Of a stretch of 41,392 nucleotides of DNA, positions 23,821 through 33,049 are shown piece by piece (the stretch's first letter is position 1; each line of letters opens with the position of its first letter). Source of the DNA: Bacillota bacterium (GTDB lineage: Bacteria > Bacillota > Clostridia > Clostridiales > Clostridiaceae); NCBI GenBank assembly GCA_030706015.1, contig JAUZPI010000039.1, forward strand, positions 1 through 41,392, in the 5' to 3' direction. The notes beneath the pieces are model-generated. The model was not told where the DNA came from and did no database searches. It was given only the letters and a program-made list of their open reading frames with translations. The translations under genes were made by a program, and so were the position numbers.

Positions 23821-23919
23821 TGTAAACTAGATTTATTTCATATTTAACTACTTATCTACATGAACTGCAGAATTTATAAACCTTAGTCTATTTACATTTT
23901 CAATACATTTATAATATAT

Positions 23920-25578
23920 TTATATTTCCATAATAATTGGTAGAATCATAGGTTTCCTCTTAGTCTTTTCATATAAGAACAATCTTAGGACTTCTTTGAT
24001 ATTTGATTTGATAGTTGCCCACTCAGTTACATGGTTTTCTTCACATTTTCTTAAAGCATCTTTTACTATTTCTCTTGCCTCATCCATTAAATCTTCTGAT
24101 TCTCTTACATACACAAATCCTCTTGAAATAATATCAGGGCCAGCAATAACAGCTCCGCTTTCCTTTTCTATTGTAACTACCACAGTAAGAATACCGTCTT
24201 GTGATAAGTGTTTTCTATCTCTTAAAACTATATTACCAACATCTCCAACTCCAAGACCATCTACAAAAACTTGACCAGATACTACAGTCCCGTTTTTTCT
24301 GATTAAGTCTCTTGAGACTTCAATTACATCCCCATTTTCAATTATTGCAATATTACTCTTGCTCATACCAAGCTTTTCAGCCAATTCGCCATGTTGTTTT
24401 AAATGTCTATACTCTCCATGGACAGGTATAAAAAATCTTGGTTTTACAAGTGTGTGTATAAGTTTTAATTCTTCTTGGCAAGCATGGCCAGAAACATGAA
24501 CATCTTCATATATAACCTCTGCACCTTTTTTGAATAGCTGGTTAATCACCCTAGATACTAGTTTCTCATTACCTGGTATTGGTGAAGCGGAAATTACAAC
24601 CATATCGCCTTCAATAATATTAATCTTTTTATGCTCAGATGCTGCCATTCTAGATAATGCTGACATAGGTTCTCCCTGACTGCCTGTAGTGATTATTACA
24701 ATCTTGTCATTAGGATATCTATTTATATTATCAACACCAACAATGGTACCCTCTTGAACTTTTAGATAACCAAGTTCCGCAGCTACAGCTACGATATTTT
24801 CCATACTTCTTCCTGAGACTGCAATCTTTCTTCCATACTTTTCAGCAGCCTCAATAATTTGCTGAATTCTATGAACATTCGATGCAAAGGTTGCAACTAT
24901 AATCCTGCCCTTTGCAGATCCAAAAATATTTTCGAATGTCTCACCTACAGTACTCTCAGACATGGTATAACCCGGTCTTTCTACATTAGTACTTTCAGCC
25001 AACATAACCAATACCCCTTTTTTGCCTAATTCGGCAAAGCGTGCAAGATCAGGTGTACATCCATCAATGGGTGTAAAATCAACCTTAAAGTCTCCTGTAT
25101 GGAAAACAACTCCTAATGGTGTATGAATAGCAATAGCGGCTGAGTCTGCAATACTATGGCTCTGACGTATGAATTCAACAGTCATTCCCTCTAATTTAAT
25201 CATATCTCTTGGTTTAACACATTTTAAATCCACCACGCTCAATAAGCCATGTTCTTTTAGCTTTGTTTCAACAATTCCTAATGTCAATTTCGTCCCATAC
25301 ACAGGTACATTTAACTCCTTAAGTACATAAGGAAGTGCACCTATATGATCTTCATGTCCATGTGTTAGGAATATTCCTTTTACCTTTTCAATATTCTTTA
25401 CCAAATAGCTAATGTCTGGTATAACAATATCAATCCCATACATTTCCGTATCCGGGAATGTCAAACCACAATCAATTACAACAATTTCATTTTTATATTC
25501 GATAGCCGTTAAATTTTTGCCGATTTCATTAATTCCACCAAGGGGAATAATTTTAATCTTATCCCTTTCTTTACGCAT
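23920..25578 (-). CDS. rnjA: Ribonuclease J
   Basis: A 552-aa metallo-beta-lactamase/beta-CASP nuclease, the main 5'-3' exonuclease and an endonuclease of mRNA decay and rRNA maturation in Firmicutes. HGHEDH (His73, His75, Asp77, His78) binds two zinc ions; QSHSIADS, TGDFKVDF and the beta-CASP stretch with ATFASNVHRI and the late HVSGHACQEE and PVHGEYRHL motifs are all present. The C-terminal domain is complete (about 450-552). Whether it is J1 or J2 cannot be told from sequence; many clostridia have one. It follows the Fur-family gene by 39 bases. Ribosome site GGAGGGT. Confidence 0.95.
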   Translation of the reverse strand: MRKERDKIKIIPLGGINEIGKNLTAIEYKNEIVVIDCGLTFPDTEMYGIDIVIPDISYLVKNIEKVKGIFLTHGHEDHIGALPYVLKELNVPVYGTKLTLGIVETKLKEHGLLSVVDLKCVKPRDMIKLEGMTVEFIRQSHSIADSAAIAIHTPLGVVFHTGDFKVDFTPIDGCTPDLARFAELGKKGVLVMLAESTNVERPGYTMSESTVGETFENIFGSAKGRIIVATFASNVHRIQQIIEAAEKYGRKIAVSGRSMENIVAVAAELGYLKVQEGTIVGVDNINRYPNDKIVIITTGSQGEPMSALSRMAASEHKKINIIEGDMVVISASPIPGNEKLVSRVINQLFKKGAEVIYEDVHVSGHACQEELKLIHTLVKPRFFIPVHGEYRHLKQHGELAEKLGMSKSNIAIIENGDVIEVSRDLIRKNGTVVSGQVFVDGLGVGDVGNIVLRDRKHLSQDGILTVVVTIEKESGAVIAGPDIISRGFVYVRESEDLMDEAREIVKDALRKCEENHVTEWATIKSNIKEVLRLFLYEKTKRKPMILPIIMEI

Positions 25579-25617
25579 GGTCTACCCTCCTTCTTCTTCC
25601 TCTCAATATTACGTTTT

Positions 25618-26082
25618 TTACAAAATACGTTGTTTTTTTATACAATCAGAACATACACCATAGAATTTTACGCTATGGTTCTTTATGGCAAAGTCATATT
25701 TTTCTTCCACAATATGTTCTAAATTTTCAAGTAAATCTCCTTGTACTTCAATTACAGTTCCACAACTAGTACAAATAAGATGATGATGTTGGTGATTTTC
25801 ATTCTGATGTACCAATTCATATCGGTTACATCCATCGTTAAGATCTAATTTATATATAACGCCAATTTCCTCTAAAAGTTGAACAGTTCTGTATACAGTA
25901 GCAAGGCCTATCTCAGGACAGACAACCTTTACTAAATCGTATAATTCTTCAGCTGTGAGGTGCTTGCCATCATTTTTAATTATAATATCTAATACTGCTC
26001 TCCTTTGAGGGGTTAGCTTGTAACCTTTTTCTTTAAGGTTGTTTTTAAGCTGTTCTATATCCTGTGGTGACAATTTATCCAC
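25618..26082 (-). CDS. Fur-family metalloregulator
   Basis: A 154-aa repressor. GTG 26082 follows GGGGGA by five bases; the longer frame to 26100 has no site. The winged helix (LTPQRRAVLDIIIKNDGKHL, about 22-41, and GLATVYRTVQLLEE) is followed by a dimer domain with the regulatory site HQNENHQHHHLICTSC and a C-x2-C pair; a second C-x2-C (CSDC) near the end completes a structural zinc site. The His-rich stretch fits Fur or PerR equally. The neighbouring gene order suggests the Fur of C. acetobutylicum, but PerR or Zur cannot be excluded. A 7-7-7 inverted repeat sits just ahead of the start and may be its own operator. Confidence 0.88.
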   Translation of the reverse strand: MDKLSPQDIEQLKNNLKEKGYKLTPQRRAVLDIIIKNDGKHLTAEELYDLVKVVCPEIGLATVYRTVQLLEEIGVIYKLDLNDGCNRYELVHQNENHQHHHLICTSCGTVIEVQGDLLENLEHIVEEKYDFAIKNHSVKFYGVCSDCIKKQRIL

Positions 26083-26098
26083 TATGATCCCCCATTTC

Positions 26099-26119
26099 AA
26101 CTATATCTGAACTATAGTT
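26099..26119. promoter_or_regulatory. Inverted repeat before the Fur-family gene
   Basis: AACTATA, seven bases, TATAGTT: a perfect 7-bp dyad ending 17 bases before the GTG start. The position fits autoregulation; the sequence is not a textbook Fur or PerR box. Confidence 0.4.
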
Positions 26120-26176
26120 TTTTACTTTAATTTGAAAACAAACATCTGTCAATAAATATTCATTTGTATATAAATA

Positions 26177-26202
26177 CAAAGCTATGTTATAACATAGCTT
26201 TG
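26177..26202 (-). terminator. Terminator of the alaS-ireB-ruvX-DUF1292 group
   Basis: A perfect 13-bp palindromic arm pair (AGCTATGTT core) just after the DUF1292 stop. The following sequence is AT-rich with few consecutive T residues, so it may also be bidirectional or act with read-through. Confidence 0.7.
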
Positions 26203-26208
26203 CTTTCA

Positions 26209-26475
26209 TTAATTTATTTCATCACTTGAAAATAAAGTATCATAAGCTTCTAAAACCATGTTAAATTCTTCATCATCCTCTATTGTTATTAACACATCGT
26301 CTCCGTCTTCAGTTTTCTCAATTTTTAATGCTATTGCATCAGTGTCTTCATCGGAATCACTTGGCACCACAATCACATATTCATTAGACTCTATATCTAA
26401 TTTTGTAATTACATCAAATTCAACTTCATTTCCATCTTCATCAATTAAAGTAACACTTGTAACATCGTTTTCCAT
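26209..26475 (-). CDS. DUF1292 family protein (YrzB-like)
   Basis: An 88-aa very acidic protein. ATG 26475 is eight bases after AAAGGGG; the ATG at 26481 is too close to that site. VTLIDEDGNEVEFDVI (6-21) and the repeated Asp/Glu clusters are typical of DUF1292. No enzymatic residues are visible and the function of the family is unknown. It is conserved in Firmicutes directly after ruvX and ireB, as here, and is the last gene before a terminator. Confidence 0.85.
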   Translation of the reverse strand: MENDVTSVTLIDEDGNEVEFDVITKLDIESNEYVIVVPSDSDEDTDAIALKIEKTEDGDDVLITIEDDEEFNMVLEAYDTLFSSDEIN

Positions 26476-26516
26476 ATTCATAACCCCTTTATATATTATT
26501 TTATTTAAAATATATG

Positions 26517-26930
26517 TTATTTCGCAATACTATCTAAATATCCTTGGAGGATATATGTAGCTGCTATTTTATCTACAATCTTTTTTCTCTTGGCTCTAGA
26601 TAAATCCGCTTCTAACATAGCCTTATGAGCAGCAACCGTAGTTAATCTTTCGTCCCACATTATTAAAGGAATATCAAAATTATTCTTTATTTCCTCACAG
26701 AACTTTAGAACCTTTTCACCCTGTGGTCCAATAGTACCATTCATATTTTTAGGTAACCCAGAAACAATGGTATCCACCTCATATTGTGATATTATTTTTC
26801 GGAGCTCCTCAATGTCCTTTGCCTTACCAATTCTTTTAATAGTAGTAACACCTTGAGCAGTCAATCCTAAAGGATCACTTATGGCTACACCAATAGTTTT
26901 ATCACCAATATCCAAACCTAAAATTCTCAT
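26517..26930 (-). CDS. ruvX: RuvX/YqgF Holliday junction resolvase-like nuclease
   Basis: A 137-aa RNase H-fold protein of the usual family length. LGLDIGDKTIGVA (4-16, first catalytic Asp), VSGLPKNMNG (57-66) and WDERLTT (92-98, catalytic Asp/Glu) are present, followed by KKIVDKIAATYILQGYL. In bacteria YqgF acts in 16S rRNA 5'-end maturation; a Holliday junction role was proposed from its fold. It lies between ireB and the DUF1292 gene with a good ribosome site (AAGGAG). Confidence 0.93.
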   Translation of the reverse strand: MRILGLDIGDKTIGVAISDPLGLTAQGVTTIKRIGKAKDIEELRKIISQYEVDTIVSGLPKNMNGTIGPQGEKVLKFCEEIKNNFDIPLIMWDERLTTVAAHKAMLEADLSRAKRKKIVDKIAATYILQGYLDSIAK

Positions 26931-26964
26931 ATATTTCTCCTTATATTATGTGTTAAATCAAAAT

Positions 26965-26988
26965 AAAAATGCCTATACAGGCATTTTT
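26965..26988 (-). terminator. Hairpin at the end of ireB
   Basis: A 10-bp stem AAAAATGCCT/AGGCATTTTT with loop ATAC overlaps the ireB stop codon. It is followed only by AT-rich sequence before ruvX, so it probably reduces rather than stops transcription into ruvX. Confidence 0.65.
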
Positions 26989-27244
26989 ATTTAAGATCAA
27001 GATAAGATTTTAACACTTCCTCGAGTATTTCATCTCTTTCAAGTTTCCTGATTAATGCACGTGCTCCATTGTAATTAGTTATATAAGTTGGATCGCCAGA
27101 AATTAAATATCCTACCAACTGATCTATTGGATTGTAACCCTTCTCCTTAAGTGCCTTGTATATTTCACTTAAAATTGCCTTAGTTAGGTCTTGCTTATTT
27201 TTTAAAGCATCAAATTGTATTGTATTTTCGTTTGACCCTACCAT
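26987..27244 (-). CDS. ireB: IreB family regulatory protein (DUF965)
   Basis: An 85-aa protein; ATG 27244 is ten bases after GAGGTG, while TTG at 27250 is closer than normal. The family signature NPIDQLVGYLISGDPTYITN (residues 37-56) and the ending ARALIRKLERDEILEEVLKSYL are complete. In Enterococcus, IreB is phosphorylated by the PASTA kinase IreK and affects cephalosporin resistance; the clostridial role is presumably linked to the same kinase pathway. The N-terminal Thr in ENT, where phosphorylation occurs in IreB, is present here (Thr8). Gene order alaS-ireB-ruvX is the standard one. Confidence 0.93.
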   Translation of the reverse strand: MVGSNENTIQFDALKNKQDLTKAILSEIYKALKEKGYNPIDQLVGYLISGDPTYITNYNGARALIRKLERDEILEEVLKSYLDLK

Positions 27245-27324
27245 TTTCAACTTTCACCTCTTCTGTTAAAAATATCGCCCGTAGTTCCTAACTATATTAT
27301 ATAGCATAAGCGATAAATTGTATA

Positions 27325-29964
27325 CTATTTTACTAATTTTTCCACGATATTTTCTACAGAATCGATTGCTTCTTTTAATTTATCAGGATTTTTACCGCCA
27401 GCTTCAGCCATATCTGGTCTTCCGCCTCCGCCTCCGCCTGTAATTGCAGCAACTTCTTTTACAATCTTACCGCAGTGAGCTCCTTTTTGTACTGCATCTT
27501 TTGATGCCATTGCTACTAAGAGTACTTTCCCTTCATGAGAACTGCCTAGTACCACAACTCCACTTTCAACCTTATTTCTAAGCTTATCCGCTAAATCTCT
27601 TAATGAGTTTTTATCGATTTCATTAAGTGCTGCTGATACAATGGTTACTCCGTTTATATATTTAGCATTCTTTAATATATCATCTTCAGATCCACTTGCT
27701 ATTTTAGATTTTAGTGAAGCTATCTCCTTATCCTTTTCTCTTAAATCAGACATTTGTATTTCTATTTTATTTACTACATCTTTATCAGAGCATTTAAATA
27801 TAGCTTCTACATTTTTCAATAGTTTATGTTTCTCTTCCAAGTATTCTAGTGCATTAAAGCCTGTTACTGCTTCTATTCTTCTAACACCAGCAGCCACTCC
27901 TGCTTCTGAAACTATCTTAAATAAGCCTATCTGACCGGAATTTCTTACGTGAGTACCACCACATAATTCCTTGCTAAATTCACCTACTGATACTACTCTT
28001 ACTTCATTTTCATATTTGTCATCAAATAAAGCTATAGCTCCTGAGTTCTTTGCTTCTTCCAATGACATTACATTAGTATCTACTGAATTAACCTTCATAA
28101 TCTCATTGTTTATTAACAACTCAACATTTTTAATTTCTTCTTCAGTTACCCCAGTGAAATGTGTAAAGTCAAATCTTAATCTTTCTGGTCCAACATATGA
28201 TCCAGACTGATGAACGTGTTCACCTAACACTCTTCTAAGTGCTGCATCTAATAAATGAGTAGCAGTATGGTTTTTGCAAGTATTGATTCTTGTTTTTTCA
28301 TCTACCTTAAGTGTTACAATATTATCTACACTTATATTTCCTTTTTCAACTGTTACAAGGTGAATAATCTTACCTGATATGTTCTTTTTGCAATCATTTA
28401 CCTTTGCTTCAAAATTATCATTATAGATTATACCTTTATCTCCTGCTTGACCTCCCATTTCTGCATAGAAAGGAGTTCTTTCAACTACAACAAATCCTGA
28501 TTCACCCTCAGATAGTTCTGTAACAAATTCGTTGTCTTTTATTAAAACTTTTACTTTTGACTCTAGTTGTAAGTTAGAATAGCCATCAAATTCTGTTGTA
28601 ATCTCAACAGGAATTTTATCCAATGCACCATTATCTGACCCCATATAGTTTGACTCTGCTCTAGCTGCCCTAGCTCTTTCTCTTTGTTCGTCCATTTTCT
28701 TATTAAAACCAGCTAAATCAATGTATATATTTTTTTCTTCTAAAATTTCTTGAGTAAGTTCAAGAGGGAATCCAAATGTATCATACAATCCAAATACTTT
28801 TTCACCAGATAGTTGAGTTTCCTTATTTGCTTGTAGTTCATCTATATACGTTTTTAATATTTCCATTCCAGAGTCAATTGTTTCAGAAAATCTTTCCTCT
28901 TCTAGTCTAATAACCTTTTTAATATAGTCTTCCTTTTCCTTAAGTTCTGGATATGCATTACTTGAATCTCTGATAACTATATTGCATATATCAGAAAGGA
29001 ATGTATTTTTAATACCTAATAAACGTCCGTGTCTTGCTGCTCTTCTAAGAAGTCTTCTTAACACATAACCCCTGCCTTCATTTGATGGTAGTATATCATC
29101 ACTGATCATAAAAGTAACACTTCTAACATGGTCAGTTATTATTCTTAATGATACATCACTATTATATTCTGCACCATATTTAACACCTGATATTTTTGAT
29201 ACTTCATCCAAAATGTTTCTTATTGTATCAACTTCAAAAATGCTGTTATTACCTTGCATTATTGTTGCTATTCTTTCAAGACCCATTCCCGTATCAATAT
29301 TAGGGCTAGCTAGCTTATTGTAGTTTCCATTCTCATCTTTGTCAAATTGTGTAAATACCAAATTCCAGAATTCTACTACTCTATCTTCATCAGCAGCCTT
29401 GATAAATTCCTCAACAGAAGTTACCACTCCTTCACCTCTGTCAAAATGTATCTCTGAACAAGGTCCACAAGGTCCTTGACCAATTTCCCAGAAGTTATCA
29501 TCTTTGCCTAACCTAAAAATACGTTTTGGGTCAACGCCAGCTTTCTCAGTCCATATTTTGAAAGCTTCATCATCATCTAAATAAATAGTTACATATAATC
29601 TATCTTTAGGTAATTGAAGCACTTCCGTTACAAATTCCCACGCCCATGGAATAACTTCATTCTTAAAATAGTCTCCAAAGGAGAAATTACCTAACATCTC
29701 AAAAAATGTTCCATGTCTTGAAGTCTTACCTACATTTTCGATATCACCAGTTCTAATACATTTTTGACAAGTAGTTATTCTCTTTTTTGGAGGTATCTGC
29801 AGACCTGTAAAATATGGCTTAAGTGGTGCCATACCAGCATTTATTAACAATAAACTTTTATCATTTTTAGGAACCAATGGAAAGCTTTCTAATCTTAAAT
29901 GATCCTTACTTTCAAAAAATTGCAAATATGCTTCTCTGATTTCATTCAAACCCAATTTGTTCAT
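27325..29964 (-). CDS. alaS: Alanyl-tRNA synthetase
   Basis: An 879-aa enzyme charging tRNA-Ala. ATG 29964 is seven bases after GGAGGA; the track-length start at 29979 has no site. Class II motifs are seen in the catalytic domain (GKTSRHGTFFEMLGNFSFGD near 87-106; NIDTGMGLERI near 228-238). The editing domain has the zinc-binding set (HTATHLLDAALR near 574-585; CGGTH near 677). A C-terminal Gly-rich segment (ITGGGGGGRPDMAEAGG) belongs to the C-Ala domain. Nothing is missing. It is controlled by the T-box leader directly upstream and separated from ireB by 80 bases that include an imperfect TATCGC/GCGATA hairpin. Confidence 0.97.
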   Translation of the reverse strand: MNKLGLNEIREAYLQFFESKDHLRLESFPLVPKNDKSLLLINAGMAPLKPYFTGLQIPPKKRITTCQKCIRTGDIENVGKTSRHGTFFEMLGNFSFGDYFKNEVIPWAWEFVTEVLQLPKDRLYVTIYLDDDEAFKIWTEKAGVDPKRIFRLGKDDNFWEIGQGPCGPCSEIHFDRGEGVVTSVEEFIKAADEDRVVEFWNLVFTQFDKDENGNYNKLASPNIDTGMGLERIATIMQGNNSIFEVDTIRNILDEVSKISGVKYGAEYNSDVSLRIITDHVRSVTFMISDDILPSNEGRGYVLRRLLRRAARHGRLLGIKNTFLSDICNIVIRDSSNAYPELKEKEDYIKKVIRLEEERFSETIDSGMEILKTYIDELQANKETQLSGEKVFGLYDTFGFPLELTQEILEEKNIYIDLAGFNKKMDEQRERARAARAESNYMGSDNGALDKIPVEITTEFDGYSNLQLESKVKVLIKDNEFVTELSEGESGFVVVERTPFYAEMGGQAGDKGIIYNDNFEAKVNDCKKNISGKIIHLVTVEKGNISVDNIVTLKVDEKTRINTCKNHTATHLLDAALRRVLGEHVHQSGSYVGPERLRFDFTHFTGVTEEEIKNVELLINNEIMKVNSVDTNVMSLEEAKNSGAIALFDDKYENEVRVVSVGEFSKELCGGTHVRNSGQIGLFKIVSEAGVAAGVRRIEAVTGFNALEYLEEKHKLLKNVEAIFKCSDKDVVNKIEIQMSDLREKDKEIASLKSKIASGSEDDILKNAKYINGVTIVSAALNEIDKNSLRDLADKLRNKVESGVVVLGSSHEGKVLLVAMASKDAVQKGAHCGKIVKEVAAITGGGGGGRPDMAEAGGKNPDKLKEAIDSVENIVEKLVK

Positions 29965-30040
29965 GTTTATTTCCTCCATAATTTCAAATTTTATATTGTT
30001 TACTACACTTTAACTAAACTCTAAATTGTTCAATATAATA

Positions 30041-30235
30041 AAAAAACCTTCATCCCAAGCAAGGGACGAAAGTAAAATTCCGCGGTACCACCCTAATTAC
30101 ACAATAGTGTCACTTAAAATTGAAAAACTTAGAGATTGCTTCAATATACCTAGTAAGAAGTTTTCACCAGCCACTTCCTCTCTTAATATCCAAATATATT
30201 TACTCCTTCTCATCATCGTCTTATCATATTCAACT
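30041..30235 (-). promoter_or_regulatory. T-box riboswitch of alaS
   Basis: The antiterminator bears the T-box sequence AGGGTGGTACCGCGG (30094-30080), followed by a 10-bp terminator stem and seven T residues (about 30069-30041). Upstream, GATGATGAGAAGGAGTA and AGAGAGGAAGTGGCTGG are stem I elements. The candidate specifier is GCA (30139-30137, in TTGAAGCAATC), an alanine codon agreeing with the gene. Uncharged tRNA-Ala would favour antitermination. The codon assignment is less certain than the T-box itself. Confidence 0.92.
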
Positions 30236-30242
30236 GACATAG

Positions 30243-30271
30243 ATTATAAGAAAAAATAAGCATAATGTCAA
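30243..30271 (-). promoter_or_regulatory. alaS promoter
   Basis: TTGACA (30271-30266) and TATAAT (30248-30243) with a 17-base spacer: a consensus promoter directly before the T-box and just after the stop codon of the permease gene. Confidence 0.85.
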
Positions 30272-30278
30272 TATTTAT

Positions 30279-31301
30279 CTAAAATAAATAGTAATTTAGA
30301 TCTTCATATATTACTTTTATAACTACACTGATGGGAATGGCTAACACCATTCCTGCAAAACCACCAAGTTTTCCACCTACTATAAGTATTATTATGACTA
30401 GTAATGGATGTATACTTATTGCATCACTAGTTACCTTTGGAGATATAATATTTCCTTCTATTTGTTGAATTGCATACATCCAAAATAATGCCCATAATGC
30501 TGTCTTTGGAGATTCCAGCAGTGCAACTATAACTACTGGAACAATACCAAAAATAGGCCCAAAATACGGAATAATATTAAACAATCCATTTAAAATTGAC
30601 AGTATAACAGGATAGTCAATATGTAAAAAATATAACACTATAAAGGTTAGCAAGCTTACTAATATGCAAAGCAAAAGCTGACTTACTACATACCTGCTTA
30701 ATATTTTATCTATATCCGAAAGAATTTTCTTTGCAGTTGCTCTCCAGCTAGTAGGGAACATTACTATTACTTTATTTTCGATATTATCACCGTCTGCTAA
30801 GAAGTAATAGGATATTATTGGCACTATGGCATACTCTACAGAATTTGTTCCTATATTCACCATCCAATCAAACATTTTATTAAAGACATGTACTATTTGT
30901 TTATTACCTTTCTCATAAATTGTTGACACTACTGTATTTAAGATCTTATTATCATTTATAGGTTTAAGCTTATTATTAATCATAGTAATGTACTTATACA
31001 ATTCAGATTCAGTAGTATTTACACTTAAACTTTCCTTAATTATTGACGGAATAATAAAGACAATTGCCAATAGCAAAATCATAATAAATAAGAAGATTAA
31101 AACCGCTGCTGCAGTTCCCTTCTTTATATTTTTATTCATCAAAGTCTTGTGCATAGGTTTTAATATATACGCTATTATAAATGACAAAAAAACAATATAT
31201 ACTGACTCTCTAAGCGTACGACTTTCATATATTAAACAGCTAATCAAAATTACTACAATAAACGGAATTATAAACTTATATATCCTTTTCATTTTTTTCA
31301 T
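30279..31301 (-). CDS. AI-2E family transporter (permease-like membrane protein)
   Basis: A 340-aa protein with about seven to eight membrane segments: near 8-45, 62-85, 155-170, a cluster between 205 and 260, and the C-terminal 300-335. The family signature is visible in the C-terminal half: LFNIIPYFGPIFGIVPVVIV and an end with PLLVIIILIVGGKLGGFAGMVLAIPI. Family members include TqsA and small-molecule or Na+/H+ exporters; the substrate here is unknown. It starts within the PRC-barrel gene (26-base overlap), so both are translated together. ATG 31301 has GGAAG nine bases ahead. There is no sign that it handles autoinducer 2. Confidence 0.85.
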   Translation of the reverse strand: MKKMKRIYKFIIPFIVVILISCLIYESRTLRESVYIVFLSFIIAYILKPMHKTLMNKNIKKGTAAAVLIFLFIMILLLAIVFIIPSIIKESLSVNTTESELYKYITMINNKLKPINDNKILNTVVSTIYEKGNKQIVHVFNKMFDWMVNIGTNSVEYAIVPIISYYFLADGDNIENKVIVMFPTSWRATAKKILSDIDKILSRYVVSQLLLCILVSLLTFIVLYFLHIDYPVILSILNGLFNIIPYFGPIFGIVPVVIVALLESPKTALWALFWMYAIQQIEGNIISPKVTSDAISIHPLLVIIILIVGGKLGGFAGMVLAIPISVVIKVIYEDLNYYLF

Positions 31302-31794
31302 CTTTTTTTACTTCCAAAGTTAGTCTGTGTAGCTTAGATATAAAATTTAGTTTATTATTATCTCCAAAATAAAAAACATTTTCGCAGCCTATTATGCATT
31401 CCTTTTGAAGAATTATCTTTTTACCTTTTGTTAAGTTTTGCACTAATCCCGTTGAAACAATCATGCCTTGAATCTCAAAATTTGAGGAATCAAACATAAT
31501 ATCCTCAACCATACCAATTATGGAACCATGTTTATCAATTACATCCATATTCCTAATGTAGCTAAAAGGTATACTTCTCCTGGTAGACAACCTATTTACA
31601 ATCATCTTTTTATTGTAGGAGATTACATCTTCTAACTGAACATATGCGCATTTTTTTAACATTGAATATGGTGTTACTTCAAAACCTGTAACCTTTCTCT
31701 CATAAAAATTGATTAATAAATCATTTATATAGCCAATTTTTTTGCCCTGTGTATTCTCTACATTCATAAGCATAAAGCTTTTAATTCTATACAT
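31276..31794 (-). CDS. PRC-barrel domain protein, two barrels
   Basis: A 172-aa protein with two PRC-barrel halves. The first (about 1-75) has NTQGKKIGYINDLLINF, with the typical Gly-x-Ile/Val-Asp-Leu pattern; the second (about 80-160) has DKHGSIIGMVEDIMFDSS. Such domains bind RNA/proteins (RimM) or pigments, and in Firmicutes occur in YlmC/YmxH-like proteins of unknown role. The charged C-terminus (KKDEKNEKDI) overlaps the permease gene. The only good ribosome site (GAGGTG) is about 16 bases before the ATG, longer than usual, so translation may be weak or the start may be a nearby non-standard codon. A partner role with the permease is inferred. Confidence 0.8.
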   Translation of the reverse strand: MYRIKSFMLMNVENTQGKKIGYINDLLINFYERKVTGFEVTPYSMLKKCAYVQLEDVISYNKKMIVNRLSTRRSIPFSYIRNMDVIDKHGSIIGMVEDIMFDSSNFEIQGMIVSTGLVQNLTKGKKIILQKECIIGCENVFYFGDNNKLNFISKLHRLTLEVKKDEKNEKDI

Positions 31795-31891
31795 AATTTT
31801 ATGTTTTTTTCACCTCTACTTTATATATTAACCATTTCACACAAAAATATGTTTAGAATTTATATTGATTTTATTTAAATTTAAGCACGAC

Positions 31892-31922
31892 AAAAAGTTC
31901 TCAAAAATATTGAGAACTTTTT
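31892..31922 (-). terminator. Terminator of the iscR-iscS-iscU-mnmA operon
   Basis: A perfect 12-bp stem, arms at 31911-31922 and 31892-31903, with a 7-base loop and AAAAA/TTTTT flanks, just after the mnmA stop codon. Confidence 0.85.
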
Positions 31923-31958
31923 ATTGTTTATCTTAAACAACCCTGTTTACAAATCTAT

Positions 31959-33035
31959 TTATAAAATTTCGTCAATTATTCCTCCGCCAACTAAATATTG
32001 GTCATCGTAGAATACTACTGATTGCCCCTTCGTTAAAGCCCTTTGCTTTTCGTTAAATACTACTTTTACTCTACCGTCTGGAAGAGGAATAATCTTTGCA
32101 TCCGATGGTGGAGCAGAATATCTTATCTTTGCCTTTACATCAAGCTCTTCAGTAAGGGTATCAAAAGGAATAAAGTTTATATCTTTTGCTATAAGCTCAG
32201 TCTTGAAAATATCATCTTGGCTACCGAGAACCACTTCATTCTTCCAAGGATTAATGTCAGTAACAAACATAGGAGTACCAAGAGCTATACCTAAACCTTT
32301 TCTTTGACCAATGGTATAGTAAACAATGCCTTTATGTTTACCTAGTATTTTTCCGTGCTTATCTACAAAATTACCTTCCATAACCTTATCAGGAACTTTT
32401 CTCTTTATGTAACCACCATGATCATTATCAGGTATGAAACATATCTCTTCGCTGTCCTTTTTATTGTGAACTTCCAATCCTATTTCTTTAGCTATTTCTC
32501 GTATTCTTTCCTTTGGATACTTTCCGCATGGCATTAAGGTATGGCTCAACTGATACTGAGTCATACTATGAAGAACGTATGTCTGATCCTTTTTATCATC
32601 TGCTGATCTTTTAAGCAGATATCTGCCGTTATATTCTTCAATAAGAGCATAATGACCAGTTGCTACATAATCTGCTCCAATCTCTTTAGCCTTTTTAAGA
32701 AAAGCATCAAATTTAATATATTTGTTACAAGCAATACATGGATTTGGAGTTCTGCCGTTTAAGTATTCATCAATAAAATAATCAATAACATTAGTTTGAA
32801 ACACTTCTTTAAAATTTAGTACATAAAATGGTATTCCTAATTTGTACGCAACTATTCTAGCATCCTCTACAGAGGAAAGAGAACAACATGTGCCTTCAAG
32901 TTCCTCATAACATTCATCATGAGGCCATACCTGCATAGTTGCTCCAATAACATCATATCCTTGCTCTTTTAATAGGTAAGCGGCTACAGAGCTATCTACT
33001 CCGCCGCTCATTCCTAAAAGTACTTTTTTTCCCAT
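31959..33035 (-). CDS. mnmA: tRNA 2-thiouridine synthase MnmA
   Basis: A 358-aa enzyme that adds sulfur to wobble uridine of tRNA-Lys, -Glu and -Gln. The ATP-binding P-loop GMSGGVDSS is at 8-16. The catalytic cysteine pair is Cys103 (in PNPCIACNKYIKFD) and Cys199 (in KDSEEICFI), exactly at the usual spacing; HTLMPCGKYPKERIRE and TIGQRKGLGIALGTP are additional signatures. It is the last gene of an operon that also supplies cysteine desulfurase and scaffold, the natural sulfur donors. Ribosome site AGGTGA ten bases from the ATG. Confidence 0.96.
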   Translation of the reverse strand: MGKKVLLGMSGGVDSSVAAYLLKEQGYDVIGATMQVWPHDECYEELEGTCCSLSSVEDARIVAYKLGIPFYVLNFKEVFQTNVIDYFIDEYLNGRTPNPCIACNKYIKFDAFLKKAKEIGADYVATGHYALIEEYNGRYLLKRSADDKKDQTYVLHSMTQYQLSHTLMPCGKYPKERIREIAKEIGLEVHNKKDSEEICFIPDNDHGGYIKRKVPDKVMEGNFVDKHGKILGKHKGIVYYTIGQRKGLGIALGTPMFVTDINPWKNEVVLGSQDDIFKTELIAKDINFIPFDTLTEELDVKAKIRYSAPPSDAKIIPLPDGRVKVVFNEKQRALTKGQSVVFYDDQYLVGGGIIDEIL

Positions 33036-33049
33036 ATGTTATCTTTCAC

